DNA from: Caminicella sporogenes DSM 14501
GTDB taxonomy: Bacteria > Bacillota > Clostridia > Peptostreptococcales > Caminicellaceae
Direction: 5' to 3'
Length of the DNA: 64,000 nucleotides
Assembly: GCF_900142285.1 (NCBI RefSeq)
Contig: NZ_FRAJ01000012.1
Location: 1-64,000, forward strand
The position numbers and the translations under genes are program-made. The notes under the pieces are model-generated. The model was not told the DNA's origin and did no database searches. It was given only the letters and a program-made list of their open reading frames with translations. Position 1 is the first letter of the stretch. The number at the start of each line of letters is the position of its first letter. Below, piece by piece: positions 11,537 to 20,645 of this stretch.

Positions 11537-11935
11537 TTATTTTCTCTTTACATTTGCTTTAATATAATCTATGGTTACTTGAGTTGGAGTTCCCGGTGTA
11601 AATACTTCAGCTATTCCATTTTCCTTTAGGAAAGGAATATCATCATCTGGTATAACTCCCCCTCCTATTACTAGTATATCATCTGCACCTTCTTCTTTAA
11701 GAAGTTTTGCTACCCTCGGAAGCAAAGTATTATGAGCTCCTGACAAAATACTCATAGCAACACAATCAACGTCTTCTTGTATAGCTGCATTTACTATCTG
11801 TTCTGGTGTCTGTCTAAGTCCTGTATATATAACCTCCATACCTGCATCTCTTAAAGCTCTAGCAATAACTTTTGCTCCTCTGTCATGACCATCTAAGCCT
11901 GGCTTAGCTACTAATACTCTAATCGGTCTGTCCAT
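11537..11935 (-). CDS. Methylmalonyl-CoA mutase, cobalamin-binding subunit
   Basis: C-terminal B12-binding half of methylmalonyl-CoA mutase, encoded separately. 132 residues with the base-off cobalamin motif DGHDRG (His17 as lower axial ligand), followed by SILSGAH and the glycine pair in IGGGVIP. It pairs with the 558-residue catalytic subunit encoded just upstream. The ribosome binding site AGGAGG is 8 nt before the ATG at 11935; the TTG immediately before it is an alternative start. Split mutases of this kind are common in Clostridia and archaea. Confidence 0.94.
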   Translation of the reverse strand: MDRPIRVLVAKPGLDGHDRGAKVIARALRDAGMEVIYTGLRQTPEQIVNAAIQEDVDCVAMSILSGAHNTLLPRVAKLLKEEGADDILVIGGGVIPDDDIPFLKENGIAEVFTPGTPTQVTIDYIKANVKRK

Positions 11936-12075
11936 CAAAATTTCCTCCTTTATTTTATAAATAAGGACATTTTTAATTATTTTTTATATAAATTTAACCA
12001 ATAACTAATAGAAGTAGTATTATTCTTATTTTTTAATAGAATTAATTTTGTCAATTAACTCAGATACTAACTATT

Positions 12076-13752
12076 CTATAAATTAACAGACTGTTGATAT
12101 TCACCAAATACTTCTCTCATAACTCCACATATTTCTCCTAAAGTTGCATACACTCTAACAGCATCTAATATATAAGGCATTACATTTGCATCGCCTTCAC
12201 AAGCTCTTCTCAATGCTTCTAATTTTTCTTTAACAGCTTCATTATCTCTATTAGCTCTTAGCTCTGCAAGCTTTTTCTTTTGACGTTCTCCAACTGCAGG
12301 GTCAACTTTTAATAATCCCTTAGGAGGTTCTTCTTCAATCTGGAATTTATTCATACCAACAACTATTCTCTGTCCGCTTTCAACTTCTTTCTGATATTGA
12401 TAAGCAGCATCCATAATTTCTTGCTGAATATATCCCAAATCTATTGCTCTTGGCGCTCCACCAAGTTCATCTATCTTCTTAATATATTCCATAGCTTTAT
12501 CTTCAATTTCTTTAGTTTTAGCTTCAATATAATATGAACCTGCAAGTGGGTCAATTGTATTAGTTACTCCACTTTCATATGCAACTATTTGCTGAGTTCT
12601 AAGTGCTATTCTAACTGAATCTTCAGTAGGCAGTGCTAATGCCTCGTCTTTTGAATTAGTGTGTAATGATTGAGTACCACCAAGCACTGCAGCAAGAGTC
12701 TGTATTGCAACACGAACAATGTTATTATCCGGCTGCTGAGCAGTTAATGTTGAACCACCTGTTTGAGTATGGAATTTTAAAACCATTGACTTAGGATTTT
12801 TAGCTTTAAATCTTTCCTTCATAATTCTAGCCCATAACCTTCTTGCAGCTCTAAACTTAGCAACTTCTTCTAATAAATCATTGTGGGCATTAAAGAAGAA
12901 TGAAAGTCTAGGTGCAAATGTATCCACATCAAGTCCTGCTTTAACTGCAGCCTCAACATATGCAATACCATCAGCTAATGTAAAACCTACTTCTTGAGCA
13001 GCAGTTGACCCAGCTTCTCTTATGTGATAACCTGAAATACTGATTGTATTCCATTTAGGTACATATTTTGAACAATATTCAAATATATTAGTTATAAGTC
13101 TCATTGAAGGCTCTGTCGGAAATATATATGTTCCACGAGCTATATATTCTTTTAATATATCATTTTGAATTGTTCCTCTTAATTTATCTGGAGTAACACC
13201 CTGTTTTTCAGCAACTGCTATATACATAGCTAAAAGTACTGAAGCAGGAGCATTTATAGTCATTGAAGTACTTACTTTGTCAAGCGGTATTCCATCAAAT
13301 AATATTTCCATATCTGCCAATGAATCTATTGCAACTCCAACTTTACCAACTTCACCTTCTGAAAGTGGATGGTCTGAATCATATCCTATTTGTGTTGGTA
13401 AGTCAAATGCAACAGAAAGTCCCATAGAACCTTGTTCTATTAAATATTTATATCTTTTATTTGATTCCTCTGCAGTAGCAAATCCTGCATACATTCTCAT
13501 TGTCCATAATCTTCCTCTATACATAGTAGGTTGTACCCCACGAGTATAAGGATATTGTCCCGGAAAGCCTAAATCTCTCTCATAGTCAAAATCTTCTATA
13601 TCTAATGGAGTATAGAGTCTTTTTACTTCATCACCTGAACCAGAATAAAATTTTTCCTGTCTTTCAGGTCTTTTTTCTAAGACTTTTTTCGTTTTTTCTT
13701 CATACTCTGTAATGCCTTGTTTGATTCCAGCTAATTTGTCTTTATCAAACAT
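12076..13752 (-). CDS. Methylmalonyl-CoA mutase, large catalytic subunit
   Basis: Adenosylcobalamin-dependent interconversion of succinyl-CoA and (R)-methylmalonyl-CoA. 558-residue TIM-barrel subunit lacking the B12-binding domain. The substrate-site region ([22 protein letters not shown]), [15 protein letters not shown], and [13 protein letters not shown] are those of the methylmalonyl-CoA mutase branch. Isobutyryl-CoA mutase is the main alternative, but the neighbouring epimerase and decarboxylase decide for methylmalonyl-CoA. RBS AAAGGAGG. The upstream 236-bp gap holds twin palindromic operator candidates. Confidence 0.95.
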   Translation of the reverse strand: MFDKDKLAGIKQGITEYEEKTKKVLEKRPERQEKFYSGSGDEVKRLYTPLDIEDFDYERDLGFPGQYPYTRGVQPTMYRGRLWTMRMYAGFATAEESNKRYKYLIEQGSMGLSVAFDLPTQIGYDSDHPLSEGEVGKVGVAIDSLADMEILFDGIPLDKVSTSMTINAPASVLLAMYIAVAEKQGVTPDKLRGTIQNDILKEYIARGTYIFPTEPSMRLITNIFEYCSKYVPKWNTISISGYHIREAGSTAAQEVGFTLADGIAYVEAAVKAGLDVDTFAPRLSFFFNAHNDLLEEVAKFRAARRLWARIMKERFKAKNPKSMVLKFHTQTGGSTLTAQQPDNNIVRVAIQTLAAVLGGTQSLHTNSKDEALALPTEDSVRIALRTQQIVAYESGVTNTIDPLAGSYYIEAKTKEIEDKAMEYIKKIDELGGAPRAIDLGYIQQEIMDAAYQYQKEVESGQRIVVGMNKFQIEEEPPKGLLKVDPAVGERQKKKLAELRANRDNEAVKEKLEALRRACEGDANVMPYILDAVRVYATLGEICGVMREVFGEYQQSVNL

Positions 13753-13798
13753 CCTATTTCCTCCTTTATTAGGCTTATATATTTAAAAATATGTAATC

Positions 13799-13810
13799 TA
13801 CCACATGGTA
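13799..13810. promoter_or_regulatory. Palindromic operator candidate, proximal copy
   Basis: TACCACATGGTA, near-palindromic, 46 bp before the mutase start codon. Its exact reverse complement recurs at 13896-13907. Confidence 0.55.
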
Positions 13811-13869
13811 CCCTCTATAAGAATAACACAAAACTTAATGATTTTTAATATTTCAATACCTTTTTCTAC

Positions 13870-13887
13870 AAGTATAAACGTATACTT
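13870..13887. repeat. Inverted repeat between the twin operators
   Basis: AAGTATA and TATACTT separated by 4 bp, lying between the two operator copies. Could be a further protein-binding site. Confidence 0.4.
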
Positions 13888-13895
13888 TTTGAAAA

Positions 13896-13907
13896 TACCA
13901 TGTGGTA
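13896..13907. promoter_or_regulatory. Palindromic operator candidate, distal copy
   Basis: TACCATGTGGTA, exact reverse complement of the proximal site, centre-to-centre distance 97 bp. On the minus strand it begins 4-5 nt after a possible -10 element TATACA, so it would cover a start site there. Confidence 0.55.
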
Positions 13908-13988
13908 ATTCTGTATACAAACATAATTTTTTATTAATCTTTAAAATTTACCTATTATTATGTTTCATATATTTTATTTAATTCAATA

Positions 13989-15488
13989 TCATTTAATCTT
14001 CATAGTTCCCGTTTCTAAAAACCTAACATGCCATGAAAGAGCTTCTGTTAACAAATGAGGTTCATGCTTATATTTCCCTTTTTCTGCTCTTTCAAGGTAA
14101 TCCATAAGCATATCTTTATAATCAGGATGAGCACAATTCTTGATTATTTTTCTTGCCCTTTCTCTTGGTGAAGTTCCTCTAAGGTCTGCTATACCCTGTT
14201 CAGTAACAATAACTTCAATATCATGTTCTGTATGATCTACATGCGAAACCATAGGAACTATTGATGAAATATCTCCATTTTTAGCTGTAGAAACAGTAGT
14301 AAATATTGATAAATAAGCATTTCGAGTAAAATCTCCTGAGCCACCTATTCCATTCATCATTCTTGAACCCATTATATTTGTAGAATTAACATGTCCATAT
14401 ATATCTACTTCTATGGCAGTATTCATAGCTATAACACCAAGTCTTCTAGCAACTTCAGGATGATTACTTATTTCCATAGGTCTTAATATACAATGTTTAG
14501 CATAATGTTTCATATTTGAAAGAAGTCTTTTTAAACCATCTTCTGATGGTGTAAAAGATGTTCCTGATGCTACTGTAACTTTTCCTGCATCTATAAGGTC
14601 AAACATTGAATCTTGTATAACTTCTGTATAACAAGTCATATTTTCAAATTTTGAGTCAACTAACCCACCTAATACTGCATTTGCCACTGAACCTACTCCT
14701 GACTGCAAAGGCAGTAAATTCTTAGGCAGCCTACCCATTTTAACCTCATGTTCTAAAAAATCTATAATATATCCAGAAATTTTCCTTGAATTCTCATCTA
14801 TTGGAGCTAAAGGTCTTACTTTATCAGTAATATCAGTAATGACAATAGCTGCTATTTTTTCTGGATTACATGGTATATAATGTGTTCCTATTCTATCACC
14901 TGGATGAGTTATTGGAATAGGTTTTCTATGAGGTGGTTTTTCAGTAACATATATATCATGAACCCCTTCAAGTTCCATTGGCTGACTCGTATTTATTTCA
15001 ACAATTACTTTATCAGCATTATTTATAGCTTGAGGCATTACACCTACAGATGTCGTTGGAATAATTCCACCATCTTCAGTAATAGCTAGTGCTTCAACAA
15101 GTGCTATATCTATTTTTCCAAAAAAGCCATAATCTATAAACTGTGGTACATGACTTAAGTGCATATCTTGATACATTATACTTCCATCATTAATACTATT
15201 TCTTGAATATTTATTAGTCTGATAAGGATATCTCCTTACCATTATTCCTGTCCTAGATAAAGCTCCATCTAATTCATCTCCAACAGAAGCTCCTGTAATA
15301 ATTGTTATCTCTACCTTATCACCTTCCTGTGCTCTTTTAGCTAAAGCAAGAGGTACTGCCTTTGGATAACCAGATGGAGTAAAACCGCTAGTTGCTACAA
15401 TCATACCATCTTTTATAAGCATAGCTGCATCATCAGCAGACATAATTTTACTTTTAAGTTCTTCCCTTCTCAATCTATTATTTAACAT
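13989..15488 (-). CDS. Succinate/acetyl/propionyl-CoA transferase
   Basis: Class I-like CoA transferase of the acetyl-CoA hydrolase/succinate CoA-transferase family (ScpC/AarC/Cat1 type). It would move CoA between propionyl-CoA (or acetyl-CoA) and succinate, activating succinate for the mutase. 499 residues; catalytic glutamate is probably Glu289 in CYTEVIQD, and the oxyanion-site loop is GVGSVANAVLGG. Ribosome binding site AAGGGGGGG. It is the first gene of the pathway block and stands 236 bp upstream of the mutase gene. Exact acyl donor and acceptor are not decidable from sequence. Confidence 0.9.
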   Translation of the reverse strand: MLNNRLRREELKSKIMSADDAAMLIKDGMIVATSGFTPSGYPKAVPLALAKRAQEGDKVEITIITGASVGDELDGALSRTGIMVRRYPYQTNKYSRNSINDGSIMYQDMHLSHVPQFIDYGFFGKIDIALVEALAITEDGGIIPTTSVGVMPQAINNADKVIVEINTSQPMELEGVHDIYVTEKPPHRKPIPITHPGDRIGTHYIPCNPEKIAAIVITDITDKVRPLAPIDENSRKISGYIIDFLEHEVKMGRLPKNLLPLQSGVGSVANAVLGGLVDSKFENMTCYTEVIQDSMFDLIDAGKVTVASGTSFTPSEDGLKRLLSNMKHYAKHCILRPMEISNHPEVARRLGVIAMNTAIEVDIYGHVNSTNIMGSRMMNGIGGSGDFTRNAYLSIFTTVSTAKNGDISSIVPMVSHVDHTEHDIEVIVTEQGIADLRGTSPRERARKIIKNCAHPDYKDMLMDYLERAEKGKYKHEPHLLTEALSWHVRFLETGTMKIK

Positions 15489-15526
15489 CTAAGCCCCCCC
15501 TTAATTATTTTTTATTTCTACAAAAA

Positions 15527-15574
15527 AAAGTTAGATAGACCGGTTTTTTATAAAAAGACCAGTTATCTAACTTT
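15527..15574 (-). terminator. Terminator or attenuator before the CoA transferase gene
   Basis: Long imperfect stem: 11-bp outer part AAAGTTAGATA with its complement, inner GGT/ACC and T5/A5, followed on the minus strand by eight T. It ends about 30 nt before the CoA transferase start, so it either ends the DUF3870 transcript or attenuates the CoA transferase. Confidence 0.75.
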
Positions 15575-15591
15575 AATTTATTTACTCTCTA

Positions 15592-15612
15592 GAACAAAAG
15601 GTCATTTTGTTC
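15592..15612. promoter_or_regulatory. Inverted repeat GAACAAAA-N5-TTTTGTTC
   Basis: Perfect 8-bp half-sites around 5 bp, just upstream of the terminator-like hairpin. Operator or RNA hairpin; class not recognised. Confidence 0.45.
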
Positions 15613-15679
15613 CCGTAAATAATAAAGTTAAATATACCTCAATTATTAACTTGTAATTAATTGCAATTTCATATATTTA

Positions 15680-16021
15680 TTAATCATCTATATCAATATA
15701 ATTTTTATTACTTTCCATAATCTGTTTATACTTTTCATGACACGTTTTAAAAGCTGATATTAAAGCTTTTTTTGCAGAGCCGTAATAATGATTTTTGAGA
15801 TCATTTTGAATAGAATCGAAATCCTTTAAATTTTTACCTACAACAAGATTTTTAATAAACTGCTTTGCAACTCTAGTTACTAAAGAACAATCTACATCTA
15901 ATATTTTTCCTGTATACTTATCCACTATTAACCCAACAGCTATAACATGATAAAGTTCTGTAGCTGTTATACCTTTGGGTAATTTAGCATAACCAGTTAT
16001 AAATATTTCATATGGCTCCAC
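15680..16021 (-). CDS. DUF3870 family protein of unknown function
   Basis: 113-residue soluble protein matching the DUF3870 pattern: an N-terminal ITGYAKLPKGITA segment, GLIVDKYTGKILDVDCSLVT with a conserved aspartate-cysteine, and a C-terminal YGSAKKALISAFK helix. Biochemical role is unknown. GTG start preceded by AAAGGTGAT. It stands alone between the AspT-like transporter and the methylmalonyl-CoA operon, all on the same strand, with its own possible promoter (TTTACA, 18 bp, TATAGT) upstream. Association with short-chain acyl-CoA metabolism is a guess from context. Confidence 0.8.
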   Translation of the reverse strand: MEPYEIFITGYAKLPKGITATELYHVIAVGLIVDKYTGKILDVDCSLVTRVAKQFIKNLVVGKNLKDFDSIQNDLKNHYYGSAKKALISAFKTCHEKYKQIMESNKNYIDIDD

Positions 16022-16232
16022 ATTATCACCTTTTTTCTTGAAATTAAGAAAAATAAATACACCTTCAAATAATTCTGCATATTTAAACTATAACTATATA
16101 TTTAAAATTTTGTAAAAACATTTAAATTCGCAAAATCATAAAAAACTATTCCTATTTCATACTTTATAATTAAATATTAGCATTTTTTTAACATTTTGTG
16201 AAGAATATAAAATTTTTATTTTAATTATTAAA

Positions 16233-17606
16233 TTACATAGGCAACTTATGAAGTATTATGGTAAATATAACCATACCAAGTAATGCAAATGGATAAGTTG
16301 CTCCGTATCCAGCTGCCGGGTCATCACTTCCTATAGCATCAACAGCAGCACCTAAACCGGGTGTTGATGTCATGCCTCCACAAATAGCTCCTGCTAACAT
16401 TATCCAATTTATCTTAAATACATATCTTCCTATTATAAAGCCTACAAACATAGCTACTATACCAACTACTAATGAAACTAATACCAAATAACCTCCTGAC
16501 CCAAATAATGCATCAAATACTTTAAATCCATATCTTAATCCAACTATTGCTAAGAAAAATGCTAAAGATAATTGTCTCACTACTCCGAGAACTTTATTAT
16601 TCATTCTAAAATTTATAAATCCAATCTTTCCAATATAACCTAATATAAGAGAACCTATTAAAACTCCACCTGTTGAACCAAGACTAAAATATCCTACTAG
16701 TGGTCCTAAGTATATTTTTATCTTACCTAAAGTATATCCAAAAAAACATGCTATAGTAAATGCTGTAAGGTCAAATGATACCTCTGGTATTTCTTTAGCA
16801 GATGATATAGCTCTAGCTTCCTCCATTTCCCTTTTAAATGCTTCTTGTTCCTCAGCTACATTTATTCCAAAAATTCTTGGGAAAAAATTAACAGCAAGAA
16901 TAACTATAAGAACTCCAAAAGGATAACCTATAGCATGCCCTACTCCTATACCAGCTCCTGCATCTTTTATAAATTTTTCTCTTTGTTCAGGTGTCAATGT
17001 TGGAGTATTTTTAGGTGTTAATTTACCAGAAGGATCAAGAAGCTTTAAAAACCTAGCTTTTTCTTCATCACTCAACTTTTCATACTTACTTACCCAATCG
17101 GTAGCGTGAGCATTCGCAGTTTCAAGTGCTGCTGCAAGTCCCGGAGAGCTGGTAAGTGCTCCTGTATAAACTCCTGATACTTCATATGGATTAGCATTTT
17201 TACTAAATAAAGTCATACCATATGTAGCAGCTGCTCCCAATAATGTAATTAAAAAACCTAATATAACAAATTTAGCCCCATATTTTTTAAGTACAACACC
17301 CATATCCTTAGCCGCTAAAAGTCCAACAGCAGCAACAAATAGTATAAGGAACAAATAGAAGAAATCTTTTGGTATTACTCCTGATTTTATAAGTTTTTGA
17401 GCCGCAGCAAATCCACTATCTCCTTCATTAAACCTATTGGCATAACCTAATACCCACCATCCAATTATAAGTCCTGTAAACAAACACCCTGAAACACCAA
17501 AATTAAATTTTCCAAACTTTATTTTACCAAACAACATACCTGTAAAAACAGCTATAAACATTAAGACAAATGGATTCATAATCCAGCTTATTAAATTAAA
17601 TTTCAT
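16233..17606 (-). CDS. AspT/YidE-family membrane transporter
   Basis: Polytopic membrane protein of 457 residues resembling the aspartate:alanine exchanger family. Two related halves are visible: the first ends with TSSPGLAAALE followed by GHAIGYPFGVL, the second with TSTPGLGAAVD followed by GATYPFALLGM, the duplicated family signature. The middle soluble segment (about residues 185-215) is short and lacks the TrkA_C domains found in AspT itself. Placed upstream of a succinate-to-propionate pathway it may move dicarboxylates or propionate; this is inference. It has its own promoter and a structured leader (17848-17963). Ribosome binding site GAGGGGGAG. Confidence 0.82.
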   Translation of the reverse strand: MKFNLISWIMNPFVLMFIAVFTGMLFGKIKFGKFNFGVSGCLFTGLIIGWWVLGYANRFNEGDSGFAAAQKLIKSGVIPKDFFYLFLILFVAAVGLLAAKDMGVVLKKYGAKFVILGFLITLLGAAATYGMTLFSKNANPYEVSGVYTGALTSSPGLAAALETANAHATDWVSKYEKLSDEEKARFLKLLDPSGKLTPKNTPTLTPEQREKFIKDAGAGIGVGHAIGYPFGVLIVILAVNFFPRIFGINVAEEQEAFKREMEEARAISSAKEIPEVSFDLTAFTIACFFGYTLGKIKIYLGPLVGYFSLGSTGGVLIGSLILGYIGKIGFINFRMNNKVLGVVRQLSLAFFLAIVGLRYGFKVFDALFGSGGYLVLVSLVVGIVAMFVGFIIGRYVFKINWIMLAGAICGGMTSTPGLGAAVDAIGSDDPAAGYGATYPFALLGMVIFTIILHKLPM

Positions 17607-17847
17607 TTTTTCTCCCCCTCTAATATCTTTTTAACATTTAATTTTTAAAATTAATTAATACTATCAACCTATAATGTCTGCTTATTTGATTCTTTTAATC
17701 GCTCCTTTCTATAATAAGTTTTTATTTTATTTCTCCTTTTAAAAAACGTTTTCTAACTGCATCTAATTCATCTTAAACTGCAATTTCTATATACTAAGTT
17801 TTTTAATAATTTCCTTTCAAAAATTTTATATAAATAAAAACGAAAAA

Positions 17848-17892
17848 CGGCATGGAATATGCCCCTCTTAAAAGGAATTATATCCCATGCCG
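17848..17892 (-). terminator. Intrinsic terminator ending the AspT-like transporter leader
   Basis: 8-bp GC-rich outer stem CGGCATGG/CCATGCCG plus a weaker inner stem, followed on the minus strand by TTTTTCGTTTTT. It lies about 240 nt upstream of the transporter start codon. Confidence 0.85.
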
Positions 17893-17963
17893 TACGATTC
17901 CTAAGGAATGAGTAATGGTGAAATTACTCAAATAGAAATCTGGCAAACATTTTATATGAACTT
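17848..17963 (-). ncRNA. Candidate riboswitch or attenuator leader (class unrecognised)
   Basis: Starting just downstream of a sigma-A promoter, the minus-strand RNA contains TGCC (942-945), hairpin GAGTAAT/ATTACTC (910-929, 6-nt loop), hairpin ATTCC/GGAAT (897-909, 3-nt loop), then GGCA (888-891), which can pair with the early TGCC to close a three-way junction. The same GGCA is part of the terminator stem, so junction and terminator compete; GGAAT (905-909) can also pair with a downstream ATTCC. This is the architecture of a transcription-attenuating riboswitch. I could not match it to a known class. It may alternatively be an independent small RNA. The rest of 17607-17847 and 18000-18106 shows only AT-rich sequence. 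Confidence 0.55.
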
Positions 17964-17971
17964 TTATTATA

Positions 17972-18000
17972 ATTTTATTATAAAAATTTATGCTTTTCAA
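17972..18000 (-). promoter_or_regulatory. Promoter of the AspT-like transporter leader
   Basis: Minus strand: TTGAAA (17995-18000), 17 bp, TAAAAT (17972-17977). It lies after the thioesterase stop codon, so the leader has its own transcription start. Confidence 0.65.
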
Positions 18001-18106
18001 TAAAAATTTAGAACTAAAAAATAATTTTAAATTTTCTTTATATTATTTATTCTACATATATTCAATAATTCCTGCATATTTTTAAAATTTTTTGCAATTT
18101 TTTGTC

Positions 18107-18496
18107 CTATTTTTGTTTTGTATTTTCTAAAAACTTTGGAATATTTATTATATATCTAGTATGGTAGCCTTCACCTATTTTTTCTTTTTCATCAAAAGCT
18201 TCTACTTTGAATTTGAGCTTTTTCCCATTTATTTCTATAAGCTCAGCTTTTGCTTTTACTTTCATACCAACTGGAGTCGCAGCCATATGCTTCACATCTA
18301 AATGAATTCCAACTGTTGCATGTTCTTCTGGCAAATGTGGGTCAACAGCTTTAAGAGCAGCATTTTCCATTATACCAATCATCATTGGCGTAGCAAAAAC
18401 TAATACCTTTCCACTCCCAAAAGCTGATGCAGTATCATTTTCTGTAACAATTTTTTCAACTTCAGCAGACATTCCCAATTTTAAATTGAATTCCAT
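18107..18496 (-). CDS. FlK-like hotdog-fold acyl-CoA thioesterase
   Basis: 129-residue single hotdog domain resembling fluoroacetyl-CoA thioesterase FlK and its many uncharacterised relatives. The presumed catalytic residues of that family are visible: Thr36 in FATPMM, Glu44 in IMENAA and His70 in DVKHMAATPVG. It would hydrolyse a short acyl-CoA, but the physiological substrate is unknown and resistance to fluoroacetate should not be assumed. RBS AAAGGAGTG. It sits alone between ftsH and the AspT-like transporter, on the same strand. Confidence 0.82.
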   Translation of the reverse strand: MEFNLKLGMSAEVEKIVTENDTASAFGSGKVLVFATPMMIGIMENAALKAVDPHLPEEHATVGIHLDVKHMAATPVGMKVKAKAELIEINGKKLKFKVEAFDEKEKIGEGYHTRYIINIPKFLENTKQK

Positions 18497-18627
18497 AATT
18501 TCTTCACTCCTTTTATCAATTTATACTTTTAAAGCAATATCTTAAAAATCACATAATGTTTGTTTATTAACAATTTTATTATACCAGATATTTAAAAATC
18601 CAAACATTTATATTGTAATATTTTACA

Positions 18628-18659
18628 AAAATAACTCCTCATATTTGAGGAGCTATTTT
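18628..18659 (-). terminator. ftsH terminator
   Basis: Stem CTCCTCA/TGAGGAG extended by A/T pairs, 4-nt loop, T-rich tail on the minus strand; overlaps the ftsH stop codon. Confidence 0.85.
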
Positions 18660-20587
18660 TCATCTACATCATTATCCTTTTTTTCTACTACATCAGTCAA
18701 ATCAAAAGTAGTACTATCTTTTTCATCTATTTCTTCCTTTTTCAAATTAACTTTTTCATCTGTTTCTAAAGCACTTAATCCTTTTGTAAACACTATCTCA
18801 AATTCATCAGCATTTAGTGTTTCTTTTTCTAAAAGGGCTTTTGCAACTTCATGGAGCTTATCTATATTTTCTTTTAATAATCTTTCTGCTCTTTCATATT
18901 CTCTATCGATTATCTCTCTTATCTCTCTATCTATTTGAGCTGCAACTTCTTCAGAATAATCTTTCATCGCAGCTAAATCTTTACCTAAAAATACTTCTTC
19001 ACCTGTACCATATGTCATAGGACCTAAATTCTTACTCATACCATATTTCGTAACCATACTTCTAGCTATTTCAGTAACTCTTTGCAGGTCATTTTGAGCA
19101 CCTGTACTTATCTCATTTAATACTAATTCCTCAGCTACTCTTCCACCTAATAAATGAACTATTCTCTCTTCCATTTCAGTTTTTGTCATATAATACTTAT
19201 CCTCTTTAGGAAGAATCATAGTAAAACCACCAGCTCTACCACGTGGTATTATAGTTACTTGATGAACTGGATCAGTATTAGGTAGAAGTCTTGCTACTAC
19301 AGCATGACCCGCTTCATGATAAGCAGTAAGTCGTCTATCTTTTTCACTAATAACTCTACTTCTCTTTTCAGGTCCTGCTATAACTCTTGTAATAGCTTCT
19401 TCAAGAGTATCCATATGAATTTTTTTATCATTTTTTCTAGCTGCCAGTAGTGCTGCCTCATTTAATAAATTCTCAAGGTCTGCTGGTGTAAAACCCGGAG
19501 TTCTTCTAGCTAAAACTTTTAAGTCTACATCATCAGCTAAAGGTTTATTTTTTGAATGTACTCTCAATATTTCTTCTCTGCCTTTAATATCAGGTATTCC
19601 AACAACTATCTGTCTGTCAAATCTACCCGGACGAAGTAATGCTGGATCGAGTATATCTGGCCTATTGGTTGCAGCAATAATAATTATACCCTCATTAACG
19701 CCAAATCCGTCCATTTCAACTAATAGCTGGTTGAGTGTCTGTTCTCTTTCATCATGACCTCCACCAAGTCCAGCACCTCTTTTTCTACCAACTGCATCTA
19801 TCTCATCTATAAATACAATACATGGAGAATTCTTTTTAGCTTGTTCAAACAAGTCACGAACTCTTGATGCTCCAACACCAACAAACATTTCAACAAATTC
19901 AGAACCGCTGATACTGAAAAATGGAACTCCTGCTTCTCCTGCAACTGCACGTGATAAATACGTTTTACCAGTCCCTGGAGGTCCTACCATCAAAACTCCC
20001 TTTGGTATTCTAGCACCAAGTTCAATATATTTTCTCGGATTTTTCAAGAAATCTACAATTTCTTTTAATTCCTCTTTTTCTTCTTCTAAACCGGCTACAT
20101 CCTTAAATGTAACTTTTTTCTTTGCATCACTTTTGTGAAGCTTTGCCTTGCTCTTCCCAAATGACATTACCCTGCTTCCACCGCCTTGAGACTGCTGCAT
20201 AAATACAAACCAAAAAACAACAAATATTAAAATCATAAATACAGACGGTAATATATCTATAAACCATGGCGTAGTAGCAGGCGGTTCTCCTGTTAATTTA
20301 AGTTCTCCAGCTTCCAAAGCAGGCAAAATATATTTTGCTACAAATGTATCGGTCATTATAGCCTTTGGAATATAAATATGGAATAGTGTTCCATCTTTGT
20401 ATTTGCCTTCTACACTGTTATCTATAAAATGAATTTCAGAGACATTCTTATTTTGCAGTTGATTTACAAATTCCGATATGTCAAGTACTAATGTCTCTTG
20501 AGGTTGTCTTCCATAAAAATGAACTATCATTACAAATATTATAAATATCAAAATATAAAAACTTGCGCCTCTAAAAAACTTTCTCAA
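18653..20587 (-). CDS. ftsH: ATP-dependent membrane zinc protease FtsH
   Basis: Membrane-bound AAA+ metalloprotease for quality control and regulated proteolysis. About 644 residues: N-terminal membrane segment, extracytoplasmic domain, second membrane segment (about 105-128), AAA module with Walker A GPPGTGKT, Walker [10 protein letters not shown] and the arginine-finger region, and the zinc motif HEAGH. The longest frame begins at a GTG (20605), but AGGAGG lies inside that extension and points to the paired TTG codons at 20590/20587. Neighbours tilS and ftsH match the B. subtilis order, except that hprT, normally between them, is absent. Confidence 0.97.
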   Translation of the reverse strand: MRKFFRGASFYILIFIIFVMIVHFYGRQPQETLVLDISEFVNQLQNKNVSEIHFIDNSVEGKYKDGTLFHIYIPKAIMTDTFVAKYILPALEAGELKLTGEPPATTPWFIDILPSVFMILIFVVFWFVFMQQSQGGGSRVMSFGKSKAKLHKSDAKKKVTFKDVAGLEEEKEELKEIVDFLKNPRKYIELGARIPKGVLMVGPPGTGKTYLSRAVAGEAGVPFFSISGSEFVEMFVGVGASRVRDLFEQAKKNSPCIVFIDEIDAVGRKRGAGLGGGHDEREQTLNQLLVEMDGFGVNEGIIIIAATNRPDILDPALLRPGRFDRQIVVGIPDIKGREEILRVHSKNKPLADDVDLKVLARRTPGFTPADLENLLNEAALLAARKNDKKIHMDTLEEAITRVIAGPEKRSRVISEKDRRLTAYHEAGHAVVARLLPNTDPVHQVTIIPRGRAGGFTMILPKEDKYYMTKTEMEERIVHLLGGRVAEELVLNEISTGAQNDLQRVTEIARSMVTKYGMSKNLGPMTYGTGEEVFLGKDLAAMKDYSEEVAAQIDREIREIIDREYERAERLLKENIDKLHEVAKALLEKETLNADEFEIVFTKGLSALETDEKVNLKKEEIDEKDSTTFDLTDVVEKKDNDVDEK

Positions 20588-20645
20588 CAACTCTCCTCCT
20601 TTCACTGTAAAAAAAACTTAGGTCTCTTAATTCTAACATATTTTA

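Noticed and set aside
13900-13988. Sigma-54 promoter for the mutase operon
   Set aside because: No GG/GC pair at -24/-12 spacing is visible; only weak sigma-A-like hexamers occur.
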